Shown: in pieces, positions 47,390-55,702 of the stretch | Layout of the letters: every line of letters begins with the position of its first letter | Position numbering within the stretch: position 1 is the first letter of the stretch | DNA from: Pirellulaceae bacterium | GTDB lineage: Bacteria; Planctomycetota; Planctomycetia; Pirellulales; Pirellulaceae | NCBI GenBank assembly: GCA_016784735.1 | Contig: JADHUC010000020.1 | Coordinates: 1-55,826, forward strand | DNA length: 55,826 nucleotides | Reading direction: 5' to 3' | Position numbers and translations under genes: made by a program | The notes under the pieces: model-generated | The model's input: the letters and a program-made list of their open reading frames with translations, nothing else | The model's database searches: none | Told to the model about the DNA's origin: nothing

Positions 47390-47502
47390 AGGCGAGCGGC
47401 AGTTGGTTTCGTACCGTGGCGTAAGCTTCCAGCTTGCGAAGTAGCCGCAAACGGCAAGCTGGAAGCTTGCCCCACGGGTAAATTCTCATCTGCCGCTCGC
47501 CT
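47390..47502. repeat. Nested inverted repeat D (113 bp)
   Basis: Outer arms AGGCGAGCGGCAG (47390-47402) and 47490-47502 are a perfect 13-bp pair and match the outer arms of element A at 25480-25594. Inner arms 47416-47437 and 47454-47475 pair at 20 of 22 positions and match the inner arms of element C. Element D therefore combines parts of two other elements in the same window. Confidence 0.88.
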
Positions 47503-48130
47503 AAGAACCCAATTCCTTCGTCTGGACATGCACCTTGGGATTCCGGATTTCCCAACACATCTGCGCCGGGCAGTTGAGATAATTCGTCGCTTGTCAGCCG
47601 TCTCGGCCAGCCCTGCAAGTCGAGTGAAGACGCTGGCGAAGCGCCGTGGCAACTCGTCGGTCGTGACCTCCGCGACACACTACGCATCGACCTTGAATTC
47701 TTCGGTCGCGATAAACTGGGCCTGTCACCGTGCGTTTCTCGCTCAGGACGGATACTCCTGAGCGCGCAAGGCTGGCCGGCTAGCTCTGCAACGAAGTCCC
47801 CAACACGGTTCGCAGGGCGAGCCGGTTGCGTTGACGGCGTGAGTTTTGGCCAGCGGCGAGACGAACGTATGGTCGGGCAGGCAGGCATCGTCGGGGTAGA
47901 TGTTGCGTTGCAGAAGCCGGCGAGGCTTAACTGCGGGCATGCCTACTGAAAGACACCGCCGATTTAGTCGTCGAGAACGCCACCACCCCGCGAGGGGCCG
48001 ATTTCGCCTTGGGGGACGAATAGTCGCTTGGGCGAGACTGGCCAAGCAAGTACAATTGTTCATTTAGACGCCCGGTGGGGTAGCTGGGCGGAGGTCAACT
48101 GGGAAATGTCGACTTGAAGGAGTTCTCGCA

Positions 48131-51100
48131 ATGAACAGATCACCCCGTCCTTTCGGTTTTGCCAACCCATCGTTTCTTCCGGCCGCACTCGCGGCGGTCA
48201 TGATGATCGCGTCGTCCCGTTCCGCGTCCGCTGAACCGGCGCCGGCTGCGGAAACCGAACGCGCCGCAAGAGTCTTTTCCGCGACCGGTATCGGGGGTGG
48301 CGTCATTGTGCATCTCGGCGCCACGGATGGAAAGTTCACTGCCGCCTTGAAGGCCAATGACCATTGCTGTGTCCAGGGGCTGACCACCGACACGGCCGCG
48401 TGTGAGGCTGCCCGCCAGTACATCCAGTCTCGGGGGCTGTATGGAACAGTCTCAGTGGCGCCGTATGATGGGAAACGCCTGCCTTACGTTGATAACCTGG
48501 CCGCGCTGGTAGTGGTTGACGATCCGGCCGTGCCTATGGCGGAAGTCATGCGGGTGCTCCGCCCGCTCGGCGCGGCCGTGCTGAATCGGGCCGGCCAAGA
48601 CGAGGTGACCGTCAAGCCCTGGCCCGAAGAATACGACGAATGGCAGCAGCATTATCACGGCCCGGATAACAACGCCGTGGCTCATGACACCGCCGTGGGC
48701 CCACCCCGCCGTTACCAGTGGATCGCCTTCCCGCAGTGGCAGCGCTCTCACCATATCATGCCCTCCATGAACTGCCTGCTCGCATCCCAGTCGCGGCTCT
48801 ATACCGTCGAGGACGTGGCCTCGGCGGAGCATCCGGCCCTGCCGGGCAAGTACGCGCTCATCTGCCGCGATGCATTTTCCGGCATCGAGCTCTGGCGGGT
48901 GCCCTTCCCCGACTGGCATTCGACGCTGATTTATGACAAGAACATGCCGGTGCAGTTGCAGCGGCGCTGCGCGGCGATCGGCGACACCGTCTATTGCACG
49001 CCGGGCTATTTCGCCCCGGTTACCGCCTTCGATGCCGCCACAGGCGCCGTGAAGAAAAAATATGAGGGAACGAAGAACACGACGGAATTCGTCTACGATC
49101 GCGGCACGCTCTACGTGGTGACCGGCCAACCGACCTACGATCGGGGCGAAGGCACCCATGCCCTCGGCACCTCGAAATTCCATGAGGCTCTCTACGGACC
49201 GCGGGTCATCACCTTCAGGGACCCCAAGAGCACTATCACCGCCATCGACGCGGCGAGCGGAAAAACGCTCTGGCAAAAATCCGGCGAGGATACGGCAGGT
49301 TATCTTGGCGCCACCCTCGCTGTCAGCGGCGACTACCTGGTGCTCTACACCGGTGCCGGCGTGACCGCCTGGGACCGAGACACCGGCAAGACCCTGTGGA
49401 ACACCCCCGCGCCGGTCTCGTTCTTCAACGCGACCATCGGAATCGCGATCTCGCTCGTGCTTTCCGAAGAAGGGGCCTTTGTGGCCGACGGCAAGCAGTT
49501 GCGCGCCTTCCGGCTCTCCGACGGCAAGGAGCTTTGGTCCGCGCCCGCCACGTTCAACCACCACAAGGAGCCGGACGTGTTTCTGACCGGCGGACTGGTC
49601 TGGGCGGCCGGCTACAACGCGAACAGAGGGCAGCTAACACCGGAAGTGGACCTGACCTATATGGGCGTTAATGGCTACGACCCGGAAACGGGCAAACTGG
49701 TGAAGCAGATTCCTCAGCGAATGATTCGCCCTATGGGCCATGATCGCTGCTACCGCAACCGGATCACCGATTCGTACTACATCAACAGCGCGACCGGAGG
49801 CAGCGATTACCTGCAATTCGGCACCGGCACGGAGCTTCCCCATCCCTGGGTGCGGGGAACCTGTGGCATCGGCTTCATGCCCTCGGGTGGCTTGCTCTAT
49901 GCAGGGCCGCCGTCCTGCTCCTGCTGCAACTGGGTCATGCTCAACGCGTTGAACGCCCTGGCGCCGGAACCGGGGCTGGCGAAATCGAACGACCCGGTCA
50001 AGGTCAAGCCGGTGAACCGGCTGGAGAAAGGCCCGGCCTACGATTCCCTTCAGTCTCCAGCCTCCAGCCTCCAGTCTGACTCCGACTGGCCGACCTACCG
50101 GCATGACGATGCTCGCTCGGGCGTCTCGAAAGACCGCGTGGGTAGCTCGATTTCGCGGCAGTGGGAAATCAAACTTACCGGGCGCCCGAGCGCTCCGGTC
50201 ATCGCCGCCGGCACGCTGTTTGTCGCGGATATCGACGCGCACAAGCTATGTGCATTCAACGCCCAGACCGGCGAGCCGCTCTGGAAGTTCTCCGCTGGCA
50301 GCCGGATCGATTCTCCACCAGCCTACGCGGACGGATTCGTGTATTTCGGCTCGCGCGATGGGGCCGTCTATTCGCTCCGGGCGGAGGACGGCGCCCTGGC
50401 ATGGCGTTTCACGCCCCTACCCAGCCGCGTGATCTGCGCGTATGAACAACTGGAATCCGCGTGGCCGGTCAGCGGCACGGTGCTGCTGAAGGATGGGCTG
50501 GTCTACTTTGCGGCCGGCAGAAACTCATTTCTGGATGGCGGCATCTTCGTCTATGCGCTCGATATGAAGACCGGCGAAGTCCGGCACCAGCGCCGCATGT
50601 ACGGCCCGTTCGGCGAGGACACGTTCCCCATTCTCACCGGGCCGGATCTCAAGACCGGGATGGGCATCTACGGCTTCAAGGCCGATGTGCCGGTGGACGG
50701 GGGGACCTGCGTCTTCTTCAAACAGCAGGCATTCCAGCCAGATCTCACGCCGGTGAAACAGACCGAGGTGAAGACGAGGCATCTGATCCCCAATCCCGGA
50801 TTCCTGGAGTCCACTCCCCAGCACCGCACCTTCTGGACGCTCGATACCGTGACCCGTTACGACATCCCCACCGGCCTGGCCGGGGTGCACGGCGATATCC
50901 TGGTCGTGGATGGGAATCGCTTCATCGAGGTGCGCGGGTACCAGCCGGCGCGCCAGACGCCGTTTGATCCCAGAGTCAGTGGCTATGCGCTGTACTGCGG
51001 CATCGCGGGAGAGACGGACGCCGACTCGCCCGCTGCACTCCTGGCCAAAGCACAAGCCAATGCCAAAGGCAAGAAAGCCGGCAAGATGACCCAAGCCGCC

Positions 51101-51436
51101 AGGAGAAAGACAAACGCCCTGAGATTGGCGTCGGCCGCCACACAATCAAAGAAGATCTGGCAAACTCCCATCCCGCTGACCGGCAAGGCCATGGCCATGT
51201 CCGAGAACGTGGTTTTTGTCGCCGGTACCCCGGTCGTTTTCCCCGACGGTGACATCGCCAAGGCGTATGAGGGAAGAATGGGCGGCGTGCTCTGGCTGGC
51301 GGACGCAGCGACCGGAGAGAAACTCGCGGAGTACCCGCTGCCTGCGCCCCCGGCCTGGGACAGCCTGGCCCTGGCCAACGGCTCGGTCTATATCGCCCTC
51401 ACCGACGGCCGGCTGTTGTGCTTCGCGGGAAAGTGA
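48131..51436 (+). CDS. Exported fusion of a methyltransferase-like fold and two PQQ-type propellers
   Basis: The 1101-residue protein has an ideal AAGGAG 8 nt before its ATG and a signal peptide ('FLPAALAAVMMIASSRSASA'). Residues 50-155 read like a SAM-methyltransferase Rossmann half: 'GGGVIVHLGATDGKFTAAL' as the glycine loop, 'RGLYGTVSVAPYDGKRLPY' and 'MRVLRPLGAAVLN'. The canonical acidic residues for SAM are not clearly kept, so catalysis is doubtful. Two propellers follow, about 200-540 ('TAFDAATGAVKKKYEGT', 'GKTLWQKSGEDTAGYLG') and 650-1100 ('DWPTYRHDDARSG', 'AFNAQTGEPLWKFS'). A Ser/Gln-rich linker and a Lys-rich insertion ('AKGKKAGK') interrupt the second one. Function unknown. Confidence 0.82.
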   Translation: MNRSPRPFGFANPSFLPAALAAVMMIASSRSASAEPAPAAETERAARVFSATGIGGGVIVHLGATDGKFTAALKANDHCCVQGLTTDTAACEAARQYIQSRGLYGTVSVAPYDGKRLPYVDNLAALVVVDDPAVPMAEVMRVLRPLGAAVLNRAGQDEVTVKPWPEEYDEWQQHYHGPDNNAVAHDTAVGPPRRYQWIAFPQWQRSHHIMPSMNCLLASQSRLYTVEDVASAEHPALPGKYALICRDAFSGIELWRVPFPDWHSTLIYDKNMPVQLQRRCAAIGDTVYCTPGYFAPVTAFDAATGAVKKKYEGTKNTTEFVYDRGTLYVVTGQPTYDRGEGTHALGTSKFHEALYGPRVITFRDPKSTITAIDAASGKTLWQKSGEDTAGYLGATLAVSGDYLVLYTGAGVTAWDRDTGKTLWNTPAPVSFFNATIGIAISLVLSEEGAFVADGKQLRAFRLSDGKELWSAPATFNHHKEPDVFLTGGLVWAAGYNANRGQLTPEVDLTYMGVNGYDPETGKLVKQIPQRMIRPMGHDRCYRNRITDSYYINSATGGSDYLQFGTGTELPHPWVRGTCGIGFMPSGGLLYAGPPSCSCCNWVMLNALNALAPEPGLAKSNDPVKVKPVNRLEKGPAYDSLQSPASSLQSDSDWPTYRHDDARSGVSKDRVGSSISRQWEIKLTGRPSAPVIAAGTLFVADIDAHKLCAFNAQTGEPLWKFSAGSRIDSPPAYADGFVYFGSRDGAVYSLRAEDGALAWRFTPLPSRVICAYEQLESAWPVSGTVLLKDGLVYFAAGRNSFLDGGIFVYALDMKTGEVRHQRRMYGPFGEDTFPILTGPDLKTGMGIYGFKADVPVDGGTCVFFKQQAFQPDLTPVKQTEVKTRHLIPNPGFLESTPQHRTFWTLDTVTRYDIPTGLAGVHGDILVVDGNRFIEVRGYQPARQTPFDPRVSGYALYCGIAGETDADSPAALLAKAQANAKGKKAGKMTQAARRKTNALRLASAATQSKKIWQTPIPLTGKAMAMSENVVFVAGTPVVFPDGDIAKAYEGRMGGVLWLADAATGEKLAEYPLPAPPAWDSLALANGSVYIALTDGRLLCFAGK

Positions 51437-51613
51437 GGAGCTTGTCCGACGGGAGATGAGGCCACCGAAAGGCACTTGCGGCGTTGCGAGCCGAGGAGGG
51501 CGTGTCCTGAGCGCGCAGGCGATGTTCTGCTCATCGCACATGTCGCCAACACCGACGCATCGAACCTTCAGGAACCGTGCGAGTCAGAATACGTTTCTTT
51601 TCCCGTGTACACA

Positions 51614-52039
51614 TTACGGCGCTTTCTCGGTCTCGCCCAGCATCTCAAGCGCTTGGTCCACGAGCTTCTCCAACTCATCGAGCTTTCCGTCGTTCGCTAG
51701 CGGCTGGGCGCCTTCCATGAGCTTGCCCACCGCCGAGGGGTCCTTGCCGCTCCTGTGCCAACGCTCGATCCCTGCTCGCACCCGCTTCATCTTCGCCTGG
51801 ATGCGGAGCTGCGGGTTATCCACCGAGACCATTTTGTCTACTAGCGGTCGTCCGGTCAGGAACTTGCGATAGGCCGCGATGGCTTCCTCACCGAAGGCGC
51901 TGGCCTCAAGACGTTTGGGGAGTTCCTCGCCTGTGGCGCCGGTGTTCACGCCCACGAGAACGCAGCCATGGTTGTAGTGCCAGGCGAGGTAGGTTTCCCA
52001 ATCCACGACGGATTCGGGAATGCCTGCGTTTGCCTCCAC
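51614..52039 (-). pseudogene. C-terminal remnant of an unknown, probably hydrolase, protein
   Basis: The frame (GTG at 52039) begins in mid-protein with 'DWETYLAWHYNHGCVLVGVN', which looks like the last strand-loop of a TIM-barrel hydrolase, and continues as helix-rich sequence ('FGEEAIAAYRKFLTG', 'LEKLVDQALEMLGETEKAP') to a normal stop. There is no start region, signal peptide or ribosome site. Immediately upstream is a short GC hairpin and then the beginning of an unrelated ORF6N gene in another frame. I read it as the 3' end of a deleted gene. The family could not be named. Confidence 0.5.
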
Positions 52040-52040
52040 G

Positions 52041-52054
52041 CCCGCCCAGGCGGG
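52041..52054. repeat. Small hairpin at the junction of two gene remnants
   Basis: CCCGCCCAGGCGGG forms a 6-bp GC stem with a 2-nt spacer exactly where the ORF6N remnant stops making sense and the unknown C-terminal remnant begins. It may be the scar of the deletion or part of a small mobile repeat. Confidence 0.5.
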
Positions 52055-52215
52055 ATTCCCATGTTTCTCCGCACTTGCTGATTCAGCCGGGCAGTGGTCA
52101 CGCCGTACAGGACGGCGAGGTCCGCGTCGAGGATCACGCGGTGACCGCGGAGCAGTAGGATCGATCGTTCGATCTGCTCGTCAGGAATCAAGGATTGTGG
52201 TTTTCTTTTTGCCAT
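52055..52215 (-). pseudogene. ORF6N-domain protein, N-terminal remnant
   Basis: The ATG at 52215 starts a clear ORF6N (phage/prophage-associated DNA-binding) domain: 'IPDEQIERSILLLRGHRVIL' and 'DADLAVLYGVTTARLNQQVR' carry the family's 'R(G)xRVxLDxDLAxLYGV' pattern. After about 51 residues ('RRN') the domain breaks off where relatives continue with 'RFPEDFMFQLT'-like sequence. The frame then runs through the junction hairpin and out of frame over the unknown remnant. ORF6N genes are commonly carried on mobile or phage-derived DNA, so it marks this stretch as a former insertion site. Confidence 0.7.
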
Positions 52216-52256
52216 TGGTCACGACTTAATATTTTGGGAGCGCTCCGCACAAGCCT

Positions 52257-52550
52257 TCACCGGAGTGGAAATTTCAATTCCTTCACGACACCTGCGTGTG
52301 ATTCCTTCTCACGTCCGACACACGCAACCCGGCCATCCACGAGCGGCACTAGCACGTCACCGGCCGGGGTCAGGGATAAACCGCCGAACACAGGCTGCGC
52401 CGGCAGTTTGACGTCCCACAGCAGATGGCGGTCGGTGCGATTGACGGCGACGACGTGGAAGTCGCCCGTGCGACCGCTGATGAAGACCACCGCATTGGCC
52501 GCCAACACCGGCGTGAGGAAGTTGCGGAACTTGAGAATGAAATCCTCGGA
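52257..52550 (-). pseudogene. C-terminal remnant of a PQQ-type propeller protein
   Basis: An open frame bounded upstream by a TAG (52551-52553) reads 'NFLTPVLAANAVVFISGR', 'HLLWDVKLPAQPVFGGLSLT' and 'GDVLVPLVDGRVACVG', which is the usual last blade and tail of planctomycete PQQ_2 propellers. No start codon context is present, and the rest of the gene is missing. It is oriented like the neighbouring remnants. It resembles the ends of the two intact propeller genes in the window and could derive from a third copy. Confidence 0.65.
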
Positions 52551-52603
52551 CTATCTTTCTTGTGTCTTACCGCCGGCCAGCGCTTTCCCTGAAGGCAGGC
52601 CGT

Positions 52604-53101
52604 TCAAGGTTGGGGCAACTCGCCTGCTCGCCGAAGAATCGTCTCGCGTAATGCTGGGGACACAAAGAACCGGAGTTCTACCTGCAGACGGTCCAGCAAG
52701 GGCTGGATCGTGGAGCACCACCCCCGCCGTTTGGCCTCGACGAGCATCCCCAAGCTCCCTTGAACCGAGAAACCAAGGCGACGGGCTACCTCGCGTCCTG
52801 TCTGTTCGTCGATCAGTATCACGTTCGCCGGTAGTTCCTCGGCCAGCGCCATCGCTTCCGCTTCACCGGCATCAAGGACTGACAACAATTCGGTTACTCG
52901 CGCCGCATTCTCAGGGGCGAGCACGTGGAGAAAGGGGTACCGGTTGACGTCCAGCGGCCTGAACGCCGCGGGCGGTTCTCGCGATTCGGATGCGACGGCG
53001 GGAGGCAAGTATACCTGGTCGAAGAGTTCTTCGAGCCAATCAAGATGTCCCAAGTGATCGAGGGCACGCAACGGGGAAGTATCGCTGACGACGACGGCCA
53101 T
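52604..53101 (-). CDS. DUF3368 PIN-like toxin
   Basis: This 165-residue protein is the full-length DUF3368 type: 'VVSDTSPLRALDHLGHLDWL' opens with the conserved Asp of the PIN-like active site, 'LDAGEAEAMALAEEL' gives the middle acids, and 'ILIDEQTGREVARRLG' the third acidic position, with 'GSLGMLVEAKRRG' and 'PLLDRLQVELRFFVSPAL' completing the family pattern. PIN toxins are metal-dependent RNases. Its start (53101) overlaps the stop of the upstream UPF0175 gene by one base, so translation of the two is coupled as in type II toxin-antitoxin pairs. Confidence 0.9.
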   Translation of the reverse strand: MAVVVSDTSPLRALDHLGHLDWLEELFDQVYLPPAVASESREPPAAFRPLDVNRYPFLHVLAPENAARVTELLSVLDAGEAEAMALAEELPANVILIDEQTGREVARRLGFSVQGSLGMLVEAKRRGWCSTIQPLLDRLQVELRFFVSPALRETILRRAGELPQP

Positions 53102-53349
53102 TACTCGGACCCAGACTTCGGCAACCCTTCGCCTTCCTGCTCCCAGTACTGGGCATCGACGCGAATCAGCGGCAGGTTTCGTTCCAACAAGGCATTCTCA
53201 AATTCGACGCGCGTGATTCCCGCCCAGCGAGTAGCTTGGGGCATCGACAGCTTTCCGGCGTCGTACAGACGGCACGCAATCTCTAACTTGGCGTCCGGTT
53301 CCGACAATCCAGCCTCGGAGAGTAGATCGTCTGACAAAGTGACTGGCAT
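53101..53349 (-). CDS. UPF0175-family antitoxin
   Basis: This 82-residue protein has the UPF0175 layout: 'KLEIACRLYDAGKLSMPQAT' and 'RWAGITRVEFENALLERNLP' match the family's 'A..LY..g.lS.g.AA.lAG.s..eF...L..rgI' pattern, a small HTH-like DNA-binding unit. The C-terminal acidic tail would contact the toxin. Gene order antitoxin-toxin with a one-base overlap is the standard arrangement and supports autoregulation by the complex. The pair is intact while everything between it and the PQQ fusion gene is broken, consistent with a module that protects its own locus from loss. Confidence 0.88.
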   Translation of the reverse strand: MPVTLSDDLLSEAGLSEPDAKLEIACRLYDAGKLSMPQATRWAGITRVEFENALLERNLPLIRVDAQYWEQEGEGLPKSGSE

Positions 53350-53592
53350 GGCACACTACTCCTATCGATCTTCAATTGCATTCTACGCAATCTGAAGTCG
53401 ATGAGGAAGGGAACGCTTATTTTCACTAATCTGCGATGAGCTTGCCAAAAGGCTTGCGTTGGTCCAGCCCTGGGCGTCGGCGTCACGGAAGCACAGCGGG
53501 CTCGGCGCTGGCCGAGCAATTGGAGTGGCCCTCGCCCGCAACCGCGCAGTCTAGCGAATCTGGAGGCTATTCGACGGAACGTGATCGTCGGT

Positions 53593-53612
53593 GTTCACGC
53601 TGGAGCGTGAAC
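53593..53612. repeat. Perfect 9-bp hairpin downstream of the SGNH/CBM9 gene
   Basis: GTTCACGCT and AGCGTGAAC pair perfectly across two bases, 8 nt beyond the stop codon of the minus-strand gene ending at 53621. No T-run follows, so it is not a classical terminator, but it could protect the mRNA 3' end or be another repeat element. I saw no gene in 53350-53620. Confidence 0.5.
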
Positions 53613-53620
53613 CAGTTTGC

Positions 53621-55702
53621 TCAGTTTTCGGTCTTTGCTTCCAGGATGACGGTGCCGAACTGGGGCACCTTATCGTTCTTGGCCGTGCCTTGCCAGACGA
53701 CTTGGCTGTCGCGGCCGTTGCCGTCGTCATCGTCGTTGATGGCGATATCTAAGCCGATCACCGCAGGGAAATTCCTGTTGCGGTAATCGAGGGCCCAGAA
53801 GTTCAGCCAGAACTCGGCTGTGTAGCCGTCCTCGGTCTCGACACACTTGCCAGTGTGACCGAAAGGACCGGTGGGCGATACGCAGATCATTCGATACCAG
53901 CCTTTCGCCGGTGCAATCCCGATGCGGCGATCGTCGTAGTTGTAGACTGCTTCGCGGTTGTTCAGCACGTCGACGAACAGTTCGACCGAGTCACCGTAAG
54001 GCAGATTTTCCTCGGCCGGATCGCCGAGCTTCAAATGCCGATCCGGATCGGTCACCTTGACCGCGACGTAGATGTCGCCGTCGGTATGCACGATGTCGAA
54101 GTTGGCCTTGATGTTGGTCTTATCGCCGACCACGAGCTTCTGGATCGGCTCGGTCAGGTTCCAGCAGGGTTCGTCGAGCACGCCGTCGGCATTGATCTTA
54201 TCGCTCACGTAACGGGCGCGGAACACACCGGCGCCGGGTGGGGTTACCTGGATGCGGAATTTGCCAACGGCACTTTCCGCCCTGCCGCTGTCGGCGTCGG
54301 TTACCTTGAGTTCGAATTCATGGAGTCCTTCCTGCCCGGGCGAGCCGGAGAGCGTGCCGTCCGGATGAAGCATGAATCCCGGCGGCAAGCCGCCCTCGCG
54401 CTTGACCGGCTCCCACTGCATGGCGCCGTTGCCCCCTTGGGTTTCGAGCTTCAAAGAAAAATACTCGCCCAGTTTGCGGGTCGGAAGTTCTGCGGCCGTG
54501 GTGATCACGGGAGCGGAGTCGGGTTCGACGGTCAGCGAGAGTTCCCTTTTACCGATAGCACCGCCGGCGTCCTTGACGGCAAAGCTCAGCTTCGTGCTGC
54601 CCGGCTCGCCGGTAATAGTTCCGGAGATCAGGCCGTGCTCGTCGAGCGTCAGCCCCTCGGGCAGTTTCCCATCGGCCACGCTCCACGTACACGGTCCTTG
54701 GCCGAAGGCGCGGTAGAGTTGGAACTGGTACGGTTCGCCGCCAATAGCGGGTTCCATAGATGCGGTGGCGACCTTGACGGTCTCGTTACTGCCGACACCT
54801 GTCAAGGGATGCGTGGCTACAACTTCCCAGACCGTTTCCTGAATGACCTCGGCCAACTCCGCGGAGATCAGGGTGGACGGGCCATGAAAATGTGGCCCGG
54901 CCTGATACTCGCCGACGGGTAAGCCTACCGGGCTGGTTTTGAAGATGGTGGCATAGAATGTACAGGCGACGATGTAGCAGCCGACGTTGTCCAGATGAAT
55001 GCCGTCAACATAGGTTTCGTACGGGGAGCTGTAGCCCGGCACCAGCCCCGCGCGCATCTTGCTGTACAGCAGCTCCATCACATGACCGACGGGAATCAGC
55101 CTGACCGGATTCTTCATGGGCACCCGGGCATTCAATCCCTGGACCGTCAGTTCGTACTGGTTCTTCAAGCTACGTTCGACTTTGGCGGGGATGCCGGCCT
55201 TCTCCGCAGTGGCAGCGACATTTTCGAGCCAGAATTGCGGATCGGTTTTCTCCTTGTAGCCCCGTCGCCAATCCTGCGGATCGACTTCGCTCTGTACGCT
55301 GAAATCAGCCAGCCAATTGCCGGTGCGCCGCGCTTGCCACTGGGCGTAGATGAAGAGTTGCACATCCGGCTGTTTCTCCTGTAGAAACTTGGCGAAGCTT
55401 TCACACGCCGGGTACTCGACCTCGAAATACCCGAACGGCTGCAGGGTGACCACATCCCATTTTTCATCGGTCAGTTTCCTCTCCCATTTCGCCTTCTGGC
55501 TCCAATGCCACACCACCGGCACGCCCGGCGCCATCTCCCGCTTCCACTCGAGCGGATGCCCAGCTTCCGTACAGAGCTTCTTGAAATAATCGTACTTGAG
55601 CTGGTCGGTCAGGCTGTTGCCGAAGTAGTGTGCGCGGATCGGCTTGTCTTGCGCCTGTGCGGAGATCCATGTAAAGATCGCCAGCACTAAGGCAACTCGC
55701 AA
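53621..55702 (-). CDS. Exported SGNH-like protein with putative Ig domains and CBM9-like tail
   Basis: The TTG at 55702 is preferred over the GTG at 55729 because GGGGAGG lies about 7 nt before it and the signal peptide then starts directly ('RVALVLAIFTWISAQAQ'), giving 693 residues. Residues 20-260 resemble an SGNH-type hydrolase ('RAHYFGNSLTDQLKYDYFKK' as block I, 'DGIHLDNVGCYIVA' as the Asp/His block). Two He_PIG-type Ig modules follow at about 310-400 ('LPEGLTLDEHGLISGTITG') and 410-490 ('LPPGFMLHPDGTLSGSPG'). The last 190 residues are CBM9-like ('NADGVLDEPCW', 'DIYVAVKVTDPD', 'DSVELFVDV'). It is probably a secreted esterase that binds carbohydrate. Confidence 0.85.
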   Translation of the reverse strand: MRVALVLAIFTWISAQAQDKPIRAHYFGNSLTDQLKYDYFKKLCTEAGHPLEWKREMAPGVPVVWHWSQKAKWERKLTDEKWDVVTLQPFGYFEVEYPACESFAKFLQEKQPDVQLFIYAQWQARRTGNWLADFSVQSEVDPQDWRRGYKEKTDPQFWLENVAATAEKAGIPAKVERSLKNQYELTVQGLNARVPMKNPVRLIPVGHVMELLYSKMRAGLVPGYSSPYETYVDGIHLDNVGCYIVACTFYATIFKTSPVGLPVGEYQAGPHFHGPSTLISAELAEVIQETVWEVVATHPLTGVGSNETVKVATASMEPAIGGEPYQFQLYRAFGQGPCTWSVADGKLPEGLTLDEHGLISGTITGEPGSTKLSFAVKDAGGAIGKRELSLTVEPDSAPVITTAAELPTRKLGEYFSLKLETQGGNGAMQWEPVKREGGLPPGFMLHPDGTLSGSPGQEGLHEFELKVTDADSGRAESAVGKFRIQVTPPGAGVFRARYVSDKINADGVLDEPCWNLTEPIQKLVVGDKTNIKANFDIVHTDGDIYVAVKVTDPDRHLKLGDPAEENLPYGDSVELFVDVLNNREAVYNYDDRRIGIAPAKGWYRMICVSPTGPFGHTGKCVETEDGYTAEFWLNFWALDYRNRNFPAVIGLDIAINDDDDGNGRDSQVVWQGTAKNDKVPQFGTVILEAKTEN

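Larger units (their letters stand above)
46870..48130. other. 1.26-kb region with palindromes but no confident gene
   Basis: Between the efflux operon and the PQQ fusion gene no reading frame shows a recognisable protein. Two nested inverted repeats (47083-47195 and 47390-47502) take up about 230 bp of it. The remainder (47503-48115) may be decayed coding sequence, because several minus-strand frames carry short protein-like runs broken by stops, but I could not assign them. AAGGAG before 48131 is the ribosome site of the next gene. Confidence 0.6.

Noticed and set aside
47083..47502. Considered as a two-repeat CRISPR array
   Set aside because: The repeats are inverted pairs rather than direct repeats with regular unique spacers, and no cas genes are nearby.
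47325..48063. Several minus-strand frames in the gap before the PQQ fusion gene
   Set aside because: They run across palindromes or break quickly, and none shows a family motif; possibly decayed coding sequence.
48131..51436. Considered as a PQQ-dependent alcohol dehydrogenase
   Set aside because: The propeller motifs are of the generic PQQ_2 type; no cofactor-binding or catalytic Asp motif, and no cytochrome motif, was found.
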